64,000 bases of DNA from Halocalculus aciditolerans (GCF_014647475.1 NZ_BMPG01000001.1:124001-188000), one strand, 5' to 3'. Numbered from the stretch's first letter, positions 35,942-45,370 are shown. Notes: a model not told the origin generated them from the letters alone. Made by a program: numbers and translations.

Positions 35942-36796
35942 ATGGCAATCCGCGGTGAGCGCGTCGACGAGGACGTCGCACACGCGCCACAGGTCCCGCT
36001 CGACGGCCGGGACGCCGCGCTCCTCCTCGTCCCCCTTCTCGCGCTCACCGCTCTCTACTGCCTCCCGGACGCGCTCGTCCGCCCGCTCGCCCTCTCCCAC
36101 CTCAACCCCGAACCGTGGTCGTTCTACACCGCGCACTTCGTCCACTTCTCCCGCGGCCACTTCCTCAACGACGCCGCCGCCTACCTCCTCCTCGCCCCCA
36201 CCGCCTACCTCCTCTTCACGTGGGCCGACGACCGCGCGTTCTTCCGCCGCGCCTTCCTCACCGTCCTCCTCGCCTTCCCCGTCGCCCTCTCCGCCGTCGG
36301 CCTCGCCCTCCCCCGCCGCGTCGTCACCTACGGGTTCTCCGGGCTCGCGATGGCGCTCTTCGGCCTCGTCGGCGTCGCCGCCTTCCGCTACCTCGAAACC
36401 TGTCCCGGCGACATCGACCTCGGGCACGCCCCCGGCCTCTTCTTCGCCGCCACCACCGCCATCCCCCTCCTCGTCCTCCCGCACACGCCGACGGCGATGG
36501 CGCTCACCGCGGCGAGCGCGCTCCCCACCGCCTACTACACTCGCAGCACCGTCCGCGCCCTCCCCCGGGACGCCCGCCAGTCCATCGTCCACCGCCCCGG
36601 CGCGGCCGAACTCCCCGGGTTCGCCGCGTTCCTCGTCCTCGCCTCCCCCTTCGCCGCCTTCCCCCCGAACCCGTTCGCCGGCGCGGTCACTGTCGACATC
36701 TTCCTCCACTTCGTCGGATTCGCGCTCGGCTTCCTCGTACCCTACACCGCCCTCGTCACCCGCAAGTGCGCGCGACTCAGTCGCGAATCCGGTTGA
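35942..36796 (+). CDS. rhomboid-like intramembrane protein, paralogue 1
   Basis: 284-residue membrane protein with six to seven hydrophobic segments. Rhomboid landmarks are the TM2 histidines YTAHFVHFSRGHFLND, the serine motif YGFSGLAMALFG and the last histidine FLHFVGFALGF. At the position of the usual oxyanion Asn (HxxxN) it has Asp, with an Asn one residue earlier, so activity may be altered. It is clearly paralogous to the gene at 43715. The ATG at 35942 is chosen from the family-like beginning MAIRGERVDED; an AT-rich ACATATTTCTTG lies about 35 nt before. It overlaps the convergent DUF7344-like gene by 20 bp. Confidence 0.72.
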   Translation: MAIRGERVDEDVAHAPQVPLDGRDAALLLVPLLALTALYCLPDALVRPLALSHLNPEPWSFYTAHFVHFSRGHFLNDAAAYLLLAPTAYLLFTWADDRAFFRRAFLTVLLAFPVALSAVGLALPRRVVTYGFSGLAMALFGLVGVAAFRYLETCPGDIDLGHAPGLFFAATTAIPLLVLPHTPTAMALTAASALPTAYYTRSTVRALPRDARQSIVHRPGAAELPGFAAFLVLASPFAAFPPNPFAGAVTVDIFLHFVGFALGFLVPYTALVTRKCARLSRESG

Positions 36797-37322
36797 GAAT
36801 ACTCGAACCCTGCGTGTACGTCTGATAGACCGCGGACGCGAGGATGACCGCGAAGATGCAGACCGCCCACAGCTCGGCGGCGAGGCGCGTGATGCCGACG
36901 ACGTCGAGACTCGCCGCGGCGACGAGGAGGCTCCCGAGCACCGCGAGGCTTCCGTAGTACTCGCTCCACGCCAGCCCGTACTTCGGGACGACCTCCATGT
37001 AGACGTTCAGGTCGCCCGCGCGCTCCGCGAGCCGAATCTCGCCGTCCGTATCCTCCTCGACGACGTCCAGCGACTCCAGTTTGGGGATGTGCGTCTGCTG
37101 GAGGCTCACGTAGACGGACTGCCGGACGTCGCGCGGCGCGGGCGTCGCGCCCGACTCCCGGGACGCGATGCGCTCTGAGAGCTCGCGGAGCGTCACGCCC
37201 CCGCTCGCCTGGAGGATTTCGAGCGTCATCCGCCGTCGGTCGTTCCGCAGGACGTCGTGGATGTCGGACTGCTCCAGTCCCGTCCTCGACTCCTCGGCGT
37301 CGAGTGTCCCCAACCCACTCAT
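36777..37322 (-). CDS. DUF7344-like winged-helix regulator with C-terminal membrane segments
   Basis: 181-residue protein. The N-terminal part is a winged HTH (IHDVLRNDRRRMTLEILQASGGVTLRELSERIAS, about residues 22-60, then QTHIPKLESLDVVEED as wing). Two membrane segments follow near residues 125-165 (SLAVLGSLLVAAASL and LWAVCIFAVILASAVY). This wHTH-plus-TM layout is common in haloarchaea. The ATG at 37322 (MSGLGTLDAEE) is preferred over the upstream GTG/ATG. It is divergent from the surface-protein operon, so it may control it. Confidence 0.8.
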   Translation of the reverse strand: MSGLGTLDAEESRTGLEQSDIHDVLRNDRRRMTLEILQASGGVTLRELSERIASRESGATPAPRDVRQSVYVSLQQTHIPKLESLDVVEEDTDGEIRLAERAGDLNVYMEVVPKYGLAWSEYYGSLAVLGSLLVAAASLDVVGITRLAAELWAVCIFAVILASAVYQTYTQGSSILNRIRD

Positions 37323-37485
37323 CTGGTGATTACCTCGGTAGACTACCATTTCAACCTATCTGATTATTCCACTCGCGTTATCTCTCGTCGAGAGTAGTCA
37401 ACGAGACGGCCAAAACCCATTTAACCACTCGTTTAACGTGAAAACGGGACGTTAAGTAAGCCCTTCTGACTCGTTGGCCGAGTCG
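37323..37485. promoter_or_regulatory. shared control region between the DUF7344-like gene and the surface operon
   Basis: Holds an interrupted palindrome CTCTCG-T-CGAGAG (37382-37394), repeated TTTAAC/GTTAAG motifs (about 37421-37457) and a TATA-like CGTTAAGTAAG at 37450-37460, about 30 nt before the ATG at 37486. This is the AT-richest stretch of the locus and looks like an operator region. Confidence 0.5.
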
Positions 37486-40400
37486 ATGCACCGACCATCG
37501 ACACCGACGCGACGGACGACCGCCGTCCTGTTGAGCGCACTCGTCGTGCTCTCGACGTTCGGCATCGCCACCCCCGTCGCCGCCGACGCCGGCGGCGCGG
37601 GTAACGTCGCGTTCATCGGCGACACCGGATACAGTTCTGTCTCTGCCGCAATCGACGCCGCAGAGGCCGGAGATACAGTCGAAGTCGCGGACGGCAGCTA
37701 CGACGGCGTCCGCATCACGAAGGACGTCACCCTTCAGCCGCACGGCGACTACCGGCCGACGCTCACGAGCGACGGCGCGGCCGTCGTCCAACTCGAAGGA
37801 AGTGCGGATGGCGCGACCGTCCGCGGGTTCGAACTCGCGGGGAGCGCGACGCTCGGCGTCGAAATCCGCGCGAACGACGTCACCGTCGAGAACAACCACA
37901 TCACACTCGACGGCGGGAAGACCGGCGTCCAAGTGCAAGACGACGCTGACGCCGACACCGACACCGCGGCGATCGGCACCGAGATCATCGGGAACGAAAT
38001 CACGCTCACTGACGCGCTCGTTGGCGTCTCCGTCAACGGCGACGACACCGTGAAGGGAAACACCATCACGGGCGCGAGCCTCGAAGGCATCGGCTTCACC
38101 GGACGTGCGAACACCATCCAATCGAACACGTTCGAGGAGCTTGGTGACACACCGAGCATTCAGCTCTACAACGACCCCGCCTCCGCCAACGGCGCGTCCG
38201 GCGAGGTCGCTATCGCTAACGCACTCCTCGCCGACAACCCCGACGCGAGCAGTGTCGCGGTCTACGACACCGACCGCACGTACACGGGCGCAATCGTCTC
38301 CGACGGGACGACGTACGGCTCGCTCCAGCAGGCCGTGAACGCGGTCCCCGAGGAAGCCACGGTCACGATTACGGAAACCGGGACCTACGGCGGCTTCCTG
38401 CTCAGCACGCCGGGTGTCACGGTCACGAACGCCTCCGACGTCACGGCGACTATCGACCCGTCGCTCGGCACGGCGACTGACAGCCGCGTCGTCGACGTGC
38501 GCGCGGCCGACGCGACGATTCACGGCCTCACCGTCAAAGCCGGCGGCTACGGGAACGGGATCTCCGTGACGGCCGACGGCGTCACCGTCTCGAACAACGT
38601 CGTCACCGGCGACGACGCCACGACCGGCGTTCAGACGCACACCGGCACGACCGGCGCGACCATCGAACACAACCACGTCGACACGGTCAACGTCGGCGTC
38701 TCCCTCATCGGCGAGGGCCACACGGTGACGAACAACGTCATCGCCGGCGTCGAAACCGAAGGCGTCGGCATCACGAACACCGGCCACAGCCTCACGGAGA
38801 ACACGATTTCTACTGACGGCGTGCCCGGAATCGCCGTCTACAACGCCGTCCCCGCGACGCTGAACGAGGAAACGACGGCGAACGCGCAGGCCAAAGCGCT
38901 CCTCGACGCGAACGAGGTCGCCACGGTCGCGTTCAAGCAGGCCGGCGACACCTACGACGGCCGCATCGCCATCGACGGCACGTACTACCCGTCCGTTCAG
39001 GCCGCGCTCGACGCCGCCGAGGACGGCGACACCGTCGAACTCGCGCCCGGAGCGTACACGCTCGACTCCAGTCTCGAGATGGAGACGGCGGGCGTGACGC
39101 TCTCCGGCGCGGGCGAGGGCGAGACGACTATCGACGCGAGCGGTCTCGACCACTACGGCATCGACGTCCGCGAGAGCGTCACCATCGAGGACCTCACCGT
39201 CCTCGGCCCGAAAGCCGAGGAGGGCGACAGCAAGTGGGATAACTTCGGTATTCACGCCGGCAACGGCGAGGAGTACATCGACGTCACCGTCCGCGGCGTC
39301 ACGGTCACGGGCTCCGCCCTCACCGAACTCGACCTCATCGGTGTCGAGGGCGCGACCGTCGAGGACGTCACGCTCGACGGCCGGGACACGGCCGGCTCCG
39401 GCCTCGGGCTCAGCGACGCGAAGAACGTCTCTGTCTCCGGCATCGAAGTGACCGGGAACCAGTGGGGCGGCATCGCCGTCATGACGAACGGGCAGTACGA
39501 CCAGCCCGCGCTCACGAAGAACGTCTCCGTCTCCGGCGTCACGTTCTCCGGACCGGGCGCACCCATCTACCTCGACCCGAAGAAGGACAACGCACGCACG
39601 AACATCAAGGACCTCGACCTCGGACCGTACACGACGCAGGTCACCGCGAGCGACTACCGCGACGGTGACTTCGCGTGGTACTTCGCCGACACGCAGAACG
39701 CGTTCGACTTCTCGACCGCGCTCGTCTCCGACGACTTCGACGGCGAAGCGGTCCCGAACCACCCCGTCGTGAAGGACACCGAGAGCGGCGACTACCTCGT
39801 CACGCCCGGACTCAGCGTTCAGTCCGCCGTCGACGCGGCCGACGAGGGCGACACGGTCGACGTCCGTGCGGGCACGTACGACGAGCACGTCTCCGTCGAC
39901 GTCGCGAACCTCAACCTCACGACGAGCGCGGACGCCACCATCACGCGGGGCGTCTCGCTCGCGGCCGACGGGGCGACGCTCGCCGGGTTCACGGTCGAGC
40001 CCTCGAACTTCCACGGCGTCAGCCAGCCCGTCGGCGTCTACGTCCCCGCCGACGCGGGCGACGTCACCGTGAAGAACACCGTCTTCTCGGGCCCCGGCGT
40101 CGAGACGACCGCACGCGGCCTCCTCTTCGCCACGAACGGCGAGGGCACCGCGACGGTCTCCGGGAACGAGTTCACGGAGTGGTCCTCGGCGGTGTACGCT
40201 CCCGTGCAGGAGCTCACCGTCACCGGGAACGACTTCCACGACAACGCGTTCGCGCTCGGCGGCCTCGAAGCCGGCACGCCGACCGTGACCGCGAACGCCT
40301 TCACGAACAACGTCGAGGCGGTCGGCATCGGTCAGGCGACCGGCGTCGACCTCACTGAGAACACCTTCGAGAACAACGACCGCCACGTCAGGGACTACTC

Positions 40401-41976
40401 CGAACAGCCCGTCGACGTCCGCGCGGTCGCCGAGACCAACGACTTCGACGGCTGGGCCGCCGTCGCCGTCGACGACTCGGTCCAGCAGACGCTCTACGGC
40501 GACCTTCAAGCCGCCGTGGACGAAGCGAGCGCCGGGAACGCCGTCATCGTCGGCGGCACGCACACCACCGACGTCACGCTCGACGAGTCGCTGACGCTCG
40601 CGGGCGTCGACGACGCGACCATCGAGGGGTCGGTCGGCTTCCAGAAGAACTCCTTCGTCGACGACGCGACCGTCACCGGCCTCACCTTCACGGGCGACGG
40701 CACGGCGATTAACGCGAACAGCGCGGGTGACGACCTCACCGTGACGCACAACGACTTCGAGGGCGTCGCGAACGCGATGATTCACGGCGGCGAGGACAGC
40801 GGCCAGGACCACGTCAAGACGGGGTGGACGGTCTCGGAGAACACCGTCACTGACGCGGGGACGGCCTTCCGCCTCTGGAACCTCGGCGACCTCACCGTGG
40901 CGCAGAACGACTTCGAGCGGCTGTCCGGCGCGGGGGTCTCCCTCGTCGCCGTCGACGGCGCGCTCGTCGCGAACAACACCGTGACGGACACGACGAAGTC
41001 CGGCGTCTACGTCGACGGGCCGTTCATGGACGCCTTCGACACGGAGACGCGGGACGTCACGGTCAAGCACAACGTCTTCGACGCGGCCGGCGACGCGGAC
41101 ACGGAGTACGCGCAGGCCGCAGTGAGCACGGGCGCGAACCTCGCCGAGCGCGGCGAGGTCGGCGTCCACGCGAACAGCTTCCTGAACACGGAGACGTACG
41201 CGGTCTACGCCGACACCGGCGAGGGCGCGAGCGGCGCGCTGGACGCGACGCTGAACTGGTTCGGGCAGGCGTCCGGCCCGACGGCCGAACAGGTCGCCGG
41301 ACCGGTCTCCTACGACCCGTTCCTGACGAACACGCCGGAGAACGTCCCGGCGGACGTCGATGAGACCCAGCAGTTCGGTCACGACGTCGTGATTCCGGGC
41401 GACGGCGAGTTCCACTCCGTCGCCTTCCCGGCCGGCACCGAGCGGACGTTCGGTGAGGTCTTCGGGAACTTCGACGGCACGGTCTGGGCGTACGACGCCG
41501 AGAGCGGCGAGTGGGTGAACCCCGCCGCCGACGACCGTATCGACGCGCTCGACGCGGTGCTCGTGAAGTCTGACGACCGCGTCGAGGTCGACTTCGACTT
41601 CGCGGACGCGAACGGCGACGCGCCGGTCGCGCCCGCGGAAACCGACCTCCACGAGGGCTGGAACTTCGTCGGCGCGCCGATGACCGGCAGCGCGGAGTCG
41701 GCGTTCGCGGCGTCCACCGCGAGTCCCGCTCGCGTCGTCCAGGTCTACGCCGGCGCGACGAGCCTCCCGGACGGCTCCGGGACAGCGTTCGGCCAGTACA
41801 CCTTCGGGAGCGCGGCCGACAGCCCGGCTGTCAGCGGCTACACGGGCTACTGGGTCTACGTGAACGAGAACGGCACGCTCGCGGCGAACGGCCACCCGGG
41901 CATGACCGCGAGCGACGACGACCCCGCGCTCTCCACGCAGCACGGCGCGTTCACGACGGCGGAGGCGTCGGTCTGA
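37486..41976 (+). CDS. large secreted parallel beta-helix surface protein
   Basis: 1,496 residues. A Sec-type signal peptide is MHRPSTPTRRTTAVLLSALV... cut near VAADA. Five modules each open with a (L/V)QxAxDAAExGDTVEV-like pattern near residues 51, 279, 502, 778 and 1006 and run into NosD/PbH1-type right-handed beta-helix turns (many N/T/V rungs such as VENNHI, VSNNVV). The first modules look duplicated (ALLADNPDASSVAVYDTD / ALLDANEVATVAFKQAGD). The final 195 residues (from GDGEFHSVAFPAG) form a separate beta domain, with LHEGWNFVGAPMTG, common at the end of haloarchaeal surface proteins. There is no C-terminal membrane anchor. The ATG at 37486 is preferred to the TTG at 37474. A 4-nt gap leads to the anchored partner gene. 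Confidence 0.85.
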   Translation: MHRPSTPTRRTTAVLLSALVVLSTFGIATPVAADAGGAGNVAFIGDTGYSSVSAAIDAAEAGDTVEVADGSYDGVRITKDVTLQPHGDYRPTLTSDGAAVVQLEGSADGATVRGFELAGSATLGVEIRANDVTVENNHITLDGGKTGVQVQDDADADTDTAAIGTEIIGNEITLTDALVGVSVNGDDTVKGNTITGASLEGIGFTGRANTIQSNTFEELGDTPSIQLYNDPASANGASGEVAIANALLADNPDASSVAVYDTDRTYTGAIVSDGTTYGSLQQAVNAVPEEATVTITETGTYGGFLLSTPGVTVTNASDVTATIDPSLGTATDSRVVDVRAADATIHGLTVKAGGYGNGISVTADGVTVSNNVVTGDDATTGVQTHTGTTGATIEHNHVDTVNVGVSLIGEGHTVTNNVIAGVETEGVGITNTGHSLTENTISTDGVPGIAVYNAVPATLNEETTANAQAKALLDANEVATVAFKQAGDTYDGRIAIDGTYYPSVQAALDAAEDGDTVELAPGAYTLDSSLEMETAGVTLSGAGEGETTIDASGLDHYGIDVRESVTIEDLTVLGPKAEEGDSKWDNFGIHAGNGEEYIDVTVRGVTVTGSALTELDLIGVEGATVEDVTLDGRDTAGSGLGLSDAKNVSVSGIEVTGNQWGGIAVMTNGQYDQPALTKNVSVSGVTFSGPGAPIYLDPKKDNARTNIKDLDLGPYTTQVTASDYRDGDFAWYFADTQNAFDFSTALVSDDFDGEAVPNHPVVKDTESGDYLVTPGLSVQSAVDAADEGDTVDVRAGTYDEHVSVDVANLNLTTSADATITRGVSLAADGATLAGFTVEPSNFHGVSQPVGVYVPADAGDVTVKNTVFSGPGVETTARGLLFATNGEGTATVSGNEFTEWSSAVYAPVQELTVTGNDFHDNAFALGGLEAGTPTVTANAFTNNVEAVGIGQATGVDLTENTFENNDRHVRDYSEQPVDVRAVAETNDFDGWAAVAVDDSVQQTLYGDLQAAVDEASAGNAVIVGGTHTTDVTLDESLTLAGVDDATIEGSVGFQKNSFVDDATVTGLTFTGDGTAINANSAGDDLTVTHNDFEGVANAMIHGGEDSGQDHVKTGWTVSENTVTDAGTAFRLWNLGDLTVAQNDFERLSGAGVSLVAVDGALVANNTVTDTTKSGVYVDGPFMDAFDTETRDVTVKHNVFDAAGDADTEYAQAAVSTGANLAERGEVGVHANSFLNTETYAVYADTGEGASGALDATLNWFGQASGPTAEQVAGPVSYDPFLTNTPENVPADVDETQQFGHDVVIPGDGEFHSVAFPAGTERTFGEVFGNFDGTVWAYDAESGEWVNPAADDRIDALDAVLVKSDDRVEVDFDFADANGDAPVAPAETDLHEGWNFVGAPMTGSAESAFAASTASPARVVQVYAGATSLPDGSGTAFGQYTFGSAADSPAVSGYTGYWVYVNENGTLAANGHPGMTASDDDPALSTQHGAFTTAEASV

Positions 41977-41980
41977 GCCG

Positions 41981-43663
41981 ATGTCGGTCACCACACCCCG
42001 CGCGGCGCTCGTCGTCGCGCTCGTCGCCGTGGTCGTCGCCGGTCCGGTCGTCGGCACGGCGGCCGCGGCACCGCCGGAGCCGCCGGCGGCCTACCACGGG
42101 CAGGTCACCGTGAACGGCGACCCCGCGCCCGCGGGGCTGACGGTGGCCGCGCACTTCCACGGCGAGACGACGGACACGCTCGAAACGACGAGTGACGGCG
42201 CGTTCGGCGGGCCGGGCGCGTTCGACGGGAAGCTGAAGGTCCCCGGGAACGCCTCGACCGACGGCGATTCGGTGTCGTTCACGGTGAACGGCGTCGACGC
42301 CGACACCACGGTCTCGTGGTCGTCGGGCGCGAACGAGCAGGTCACGCTGAACGTCGAGGACTCGACCGCCCCCGACGCCGCGGTCTCGAACCCCGTCTCC
42401 GCGCCGGTTCCGGCGGGGACGACGGTGACGCTCGACGCGTCCGGCTCCACTGACGCGCTCGGCGTCGACGCCTACGCGTGGTCGCTCCCCGACGGCTCCA
42501 CGGCCAGCGGGCCGACCGCCGCGTACACGTTCGAGGACGCCGGCGAACACACGGTGGCCGTGACGGTCACGGACATCGCCGGGAACACCGCGACCGCCGA
42601 GACGACCGTCACCGTCGAGGCCGCCGACACCGGCAACGATGGCGGCGGTTCGGGCGGGAGCGACGACGGGCCGTCGACGCAGCCCGACGACTCGACGACG
42701 AACGAATCCGCGGCGAACGAATCCGAGGCGTCCGCGGGCGACGTCTCGCTCGCGGTCGACGCGAACGAGACGACGATTTCGGTGACGAACGCGTCCGCGA
42801 ACGCGGCGACGCGCATCGACATTCCGGAATCGAACGCGACCAGCACGGAGAACGCCTCGCTCACCGGGCTGAACGTCTCCACGACGACCGGCGCGAACGT
42901 CTCGCTCTCCGTCAGCGTCTCCGACCGCGCGCCCGCCGAGAACGGCTCGGCGGCCGACAGCGGCGGCGGGGACGCCCTCTCCTACATCTCCGTCGAGCAC
43001 GACGTCCCCGACGAGGAAATCGGCACCGTCGACTTCCGGTTCACCGTCTCCGAATCCCGGATGGCGGACCGCGGGACGGACGCCGACCGCGTGGTCCTCT
43101 ACCGGAACCACGACGACGCGTGGCAGCGCCTCGACACCCGACACGTCGGCACGGCGGACGGCACCGCGACCTTCGTCGCGACCAGCCCCGGTCTCTCCGT
43201 GTTCGCCGTGCGCTCCGGCCAACCCGACATCTCCGTGACTGACGCCGCGCTCGACGCGACGAACGTCACGGTCGGCGAGGCGGCGTCCGTCGCCGTCACC
43301 GTCACGAACGACGGGAGCGGCGCCGGGAACGCCACGCTCGCCCTCACCGCGAACGGCGACGCCGTCACCACGCGCACGGTGTCGGTCGACGCCGACGCGA
43401 CGACGAACGTCACGCTCGCCTTCACGCCCGAGAGCGCCGGCGAGTACGACGTCGCCGTCAACGGTACGGACGCCGGGACGCTCACCGCGAGCGCGCCCGC
43501 CACGACAACGACCGAATCGCCGTCCACCGACGACGCCGGGAACGCCGTCGGCGGCGACGCCCCGCGCGAGCAGTCCGGCTTCGACCTCTCCACGGTCGCC
43601 GTCACCGCGCTCGTCGCCGTCCTCGTCGTCGGCCTCTTCGCGCTCGCCCGCCGGCGAGTCTGA
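41981..43663 (+). CDS. anchored surface protein with PKD, PGF-pre-PGF and CARDB-like domains
   Basis: 560 residues. Signal peptide 1-30 (ALVVALVAVVVAGPVVGTAAAA). A small beta domain (GQVTVNGDPAPAGLTVAA), then a PKD domain about 130-213 (AGTTVTLDASGSTDA...YTFEDAGEHTVAVTVTD), a linker rich in Asn-glycosylation sequons (NES, NAT, NAS), a PGF-pre-PGF domain about 264-410 (VDFRFTVSESRMADRGTDADRV...SPGLSVFAVRSG), a CARDB-like domain about 415-506, and a tail SGFDLSTVAVTALVAVL...ARRRV. The tail is a GF motif, one TM and arginines, close to the PGF-CTERM sorting signal but with SGF in place of PGF. It is predicted to hold or display the beta-helix protein made just upstream. It precedes a rhomboid gene by 51 bp. 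Confidence 0.87.
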   Translation: MSVTTPRAALVVALVAVVVAGPVVGTAAAAPPEPPAAYHGQVTVNGDPAPAGLTVAAHFHGETTDTLETTSDGAFGGPGAFDGKLKVPGNASTDGDSVSFTVNGVDADTTVSWSSGANEQVTLNVEDSTAPDAAVSNPVSAPVPAGTTVTLDASGSTDALGVDAYAWSLPDGSTASGPTAAYTFEDAGEHTVAVTVTDIAGNTATAETTVTVEAADTGNDGGGSGGSDDGPSTQPDDSTTNESAANESEASAGDVSLAVDANETTISVTNASANAATRIDIPESNATSTENASLTGLNVSTTTGANVSLSVSVSDRAPAENGSAADSGGGDALSYISVEHDVPDEEIGTVDFRFTVSESRMADRGTDADRVVLYRNHDDAWQRLDTRHVGTADGTATFVATSPGLSVFAVRSGQPDISVTDAALDATNVTVGEAASVAVTVTNDGSGAGNATLALTANGDAVTTRTVSVDADATTNVTLAFTPESAGEYDVAVNGTDAGTLTASAPATTTTESPSTDDAGNAVGGDAPREQSGFDLSTVAVTALVAVLVVGLFALARRRV

Positions 43664-43714
43664 GACGCGATTCGGCCACCACTACTTATTCGCTCTCCCG
43701 AGTAGCGGGAGGCG

Positions 43715-44548
43715 ATGGACGACCGCCCGCACTCGTTTCTCACCGCCGTCCGCCGCCACACGCGGCCAGCGGACGCGCTCGCGCTCTCCGTCGTCCCACT
43801 CGTCCTCCTCGCCGTCTACGCCCTCCCCGCCGCGACGAAGGAACGCCTCGCGCTCTCCTACGCCGACCCCTCCGCGCTCTCCCTCTACACGATGCACTTC
43901 GTGCACTTCCGCCTCACACACCTCCTCACGAACCTCGTCAGCTACGCCATCGCCGCCTCCGTCGTCTTCCTCCTCTGCGCGCTCTCACGTCGCCGGAAGC
44001 GCTTCTACGCGACGCTCTGCGTCTTCCTCTTCGCCTTCCCGCTCGTCGTCTCCCTCCTGAACGTCGCGCTCGTCCGTCCCCGCCTCGGCTACGGCTTCTC
44101 CGGGCTCAACGTGGCCTTCTTCGGCTTCCTCCCCGTCGCCCTCCTCGGCTACGTCGGCGACCGCTTCACGACCGACGTCACGCTCGACCACGCCCCGCTC
44201 CTCTTCTTCCTCGGCGCGGGCACCATCGCCCTCTTCGCCGCCCCGAGGACGCTCCCCGGCTACACCGCCAGCAGCCTCGCCGGCGTCTCCTGTGCGCTCT
44301 ACGGCCGCTCCCTCCTCGACGACCTCACCGAACTCTCCCTCGCGGGCTTCCGCCGCGCGCTCGACCCCGCCGGCTACCTCGAACTCGCCGCGTTCGCCCT
44401 CACCGTCTTCGTCCTCTTCCCCTTCGCCGCCTTCCCCAACGACGTCCTCCACGAGGGCGTGCTCGTCAACGTCTACGTTCACCTCCTCGGCTACTGCCTC
44501 GGCTACATCGCGCCGTGGGTGACGTTCCGGGTCGTCGACCTCGACTGA
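43715..44548 (+). CDS. rhomboid-like intramembrane serine protease, paralogue 2
   Basis: 277 residues, six to seven membrane segments. The rhomboid catalytic set is complete: HFVHFRLTHLLTN (H and the HxxxN oxyanion Asn), YGFSGLNVAFFG (nucleophile Ser in GxSG) and YVHLLGYCLGY (catalytic His). It shares with paralogue 1 (35942) the blocks DHAPLLFFL and FPFAAFP. It is third in the surface operon, so its likely substrates are the TM tails of surface proteins such as the one encoded upstream. The ATG follows GGGAGGCG. It is convergent with serB. Confidence 0.8.
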   Translation: MDDRPHSFLTAVRRHTRPADALALSVVPLVLLAVYALPAATKERLALSYADPSALSLYTMHFVHFRLTHLLTNLVSYAIAASVVFLLCALSRRRKRFYATLCVFLFAFPLVVSLLNVALVRPRLGYGFSGLNVAFFGFLPVALLGYVGDRFTTDVTLDHAPLLFFLGAGTIALFAAPRTLPGYTASSLAGVSCALYGRSLLDDLTELSLAGFRRALDPAGYLELAAFALTVFVLFPFAAFPNDVLHEGVLVNVYVHLLGYCLGYIAPWVTFRVVDLD

Positions 44549-44552
44549 CCCC

Positions 44553-45200
44553 CTACTCGCGGCCCGGGAGGACGCCGGCTTCCGCGAACACCATCGCGAG
44601 GCGGTCCATGCGGGAGACGACGACGTCGCAGTGCGGGCGCACCGCGTCCTTCGGCACGAACCCGACGGCGTGCCCGGCGACCTTGAGCATCGGGAGGTCG
44701 TTCGCGCCGTCACCGATAGCCCACGCGTCCGCGAGGTCCACGCCCTCGCGCTCGCAGAGCGCCTCCAGCGCGTCGTCCTTCGTCCCCTCGATGAGCGGGC
44801 CGTCCGCCTCCCCCGTCAGCGCGCCGTCCTCGACGAGCAGGCGGTTCGCCACGATCTCGTCCACCTCGACGCCCTCCTTCGCGAGCGCCGCCTCGACGCC
44901 GCGGTCGAACCCGCCGGTGAGGATGGCCGTCGTGTGGCCGGCGTCGTTCAGCGCGCCGATGAGGTCGGCCGCGCCCGTCCGGAGTTCGACCTCGTCGAAC
45001 GCCGCCTGCGCGACGTCGTCGGAGAGCCCGTCCAGCATCGCGGCGCGCTCGTAGAGCGACTCCGCGTAGGAGAGTTCGCCGCGCATCGCGCGCGCCGTGA
45101 TGTCGCCGATCTCCTCGGCGACGCCGTACTTCTCGCCGAGCAGGACGAGCATCTCCGAATCCGAGAGCGTACCGTCGAAGTCGAACGCGACCAGCGCCAT
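44553..45200 (-). CDS. serB: phosphoserine phosphatase
   Basis: HAD-superfamily phosphatase (215 residues) that gives serine from phosphoserine. The catalytic DFDGTLSD is at residues 6-13, followed by the SerB-like cap, ILTGGFDRG and the metal motif AIGDGANDLPML. It is divergent from serA, which begins 194 bp away, so both serine-synthesis enzymes share one control region. The ATG at 45200 (MALVAFDFDG) is the family start. Confidence 0.94.
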   Translation of the reverse strand: MALVAFDFDGTLSDSEMLVLLGEKYGVAEEIGDITARAMRGELSYAESLYERAAMLDGLSDDVAQAAFDEVELRTGAADLIGALNDAGHTTAILTGGFDRGVEAALAKEGVEVDEIVANRLLVEDGALTGEADGPLIEGTKDDALEALCEREGVDLADAWAIGDGANDLPMLKVAGHAVGFVPKDAVRPHCDVVVSRMDRLAMVFAEAGVLPGRE

Positions 45201-45302
45201 TCTGTGTCGCCCTACGCGCGCCGTGGTTTCAAGGTTCGCGGTTCGCGCAACCCGCGGCCGCACGTCCGCGGCTACATCCGCCCACCGACCGCGAGATGTA
45301 TG

Positions 45303-45314
45303 CGTATATATGGG
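45303..45314 (-). promoter_or_regulatory. TATA-like box on the serB side
   Basis: CCATATATACGC on the minus strand, about 105 nt before the serB ATG, implies a leader if used. Confidence 0.35.
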
Positions 45315-45361
45315 TATGTTCGGGGTTCGGGCGGCCGTGACAATACGCGCCTCTGCGGGAA

Positions 45362-45370
45362 GGTTTATCC
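45362..45370 (+). promoter_or_regulatory. TATA box of serA
   Basis: GGTTTATCC is centred 28 nt before the serA ATG (45394), suiting a leaderless transcript. Confidence 0.6.

Noticed and set aside
37378-42057. 1,559-codon open frame on the minus strand opposite the beta-helix gene
   Set aside because: It is an antisense shadow: R/V/D-rich composition without domains, and the plus strand has a signal peptide, beta-helix modules and a natural start.
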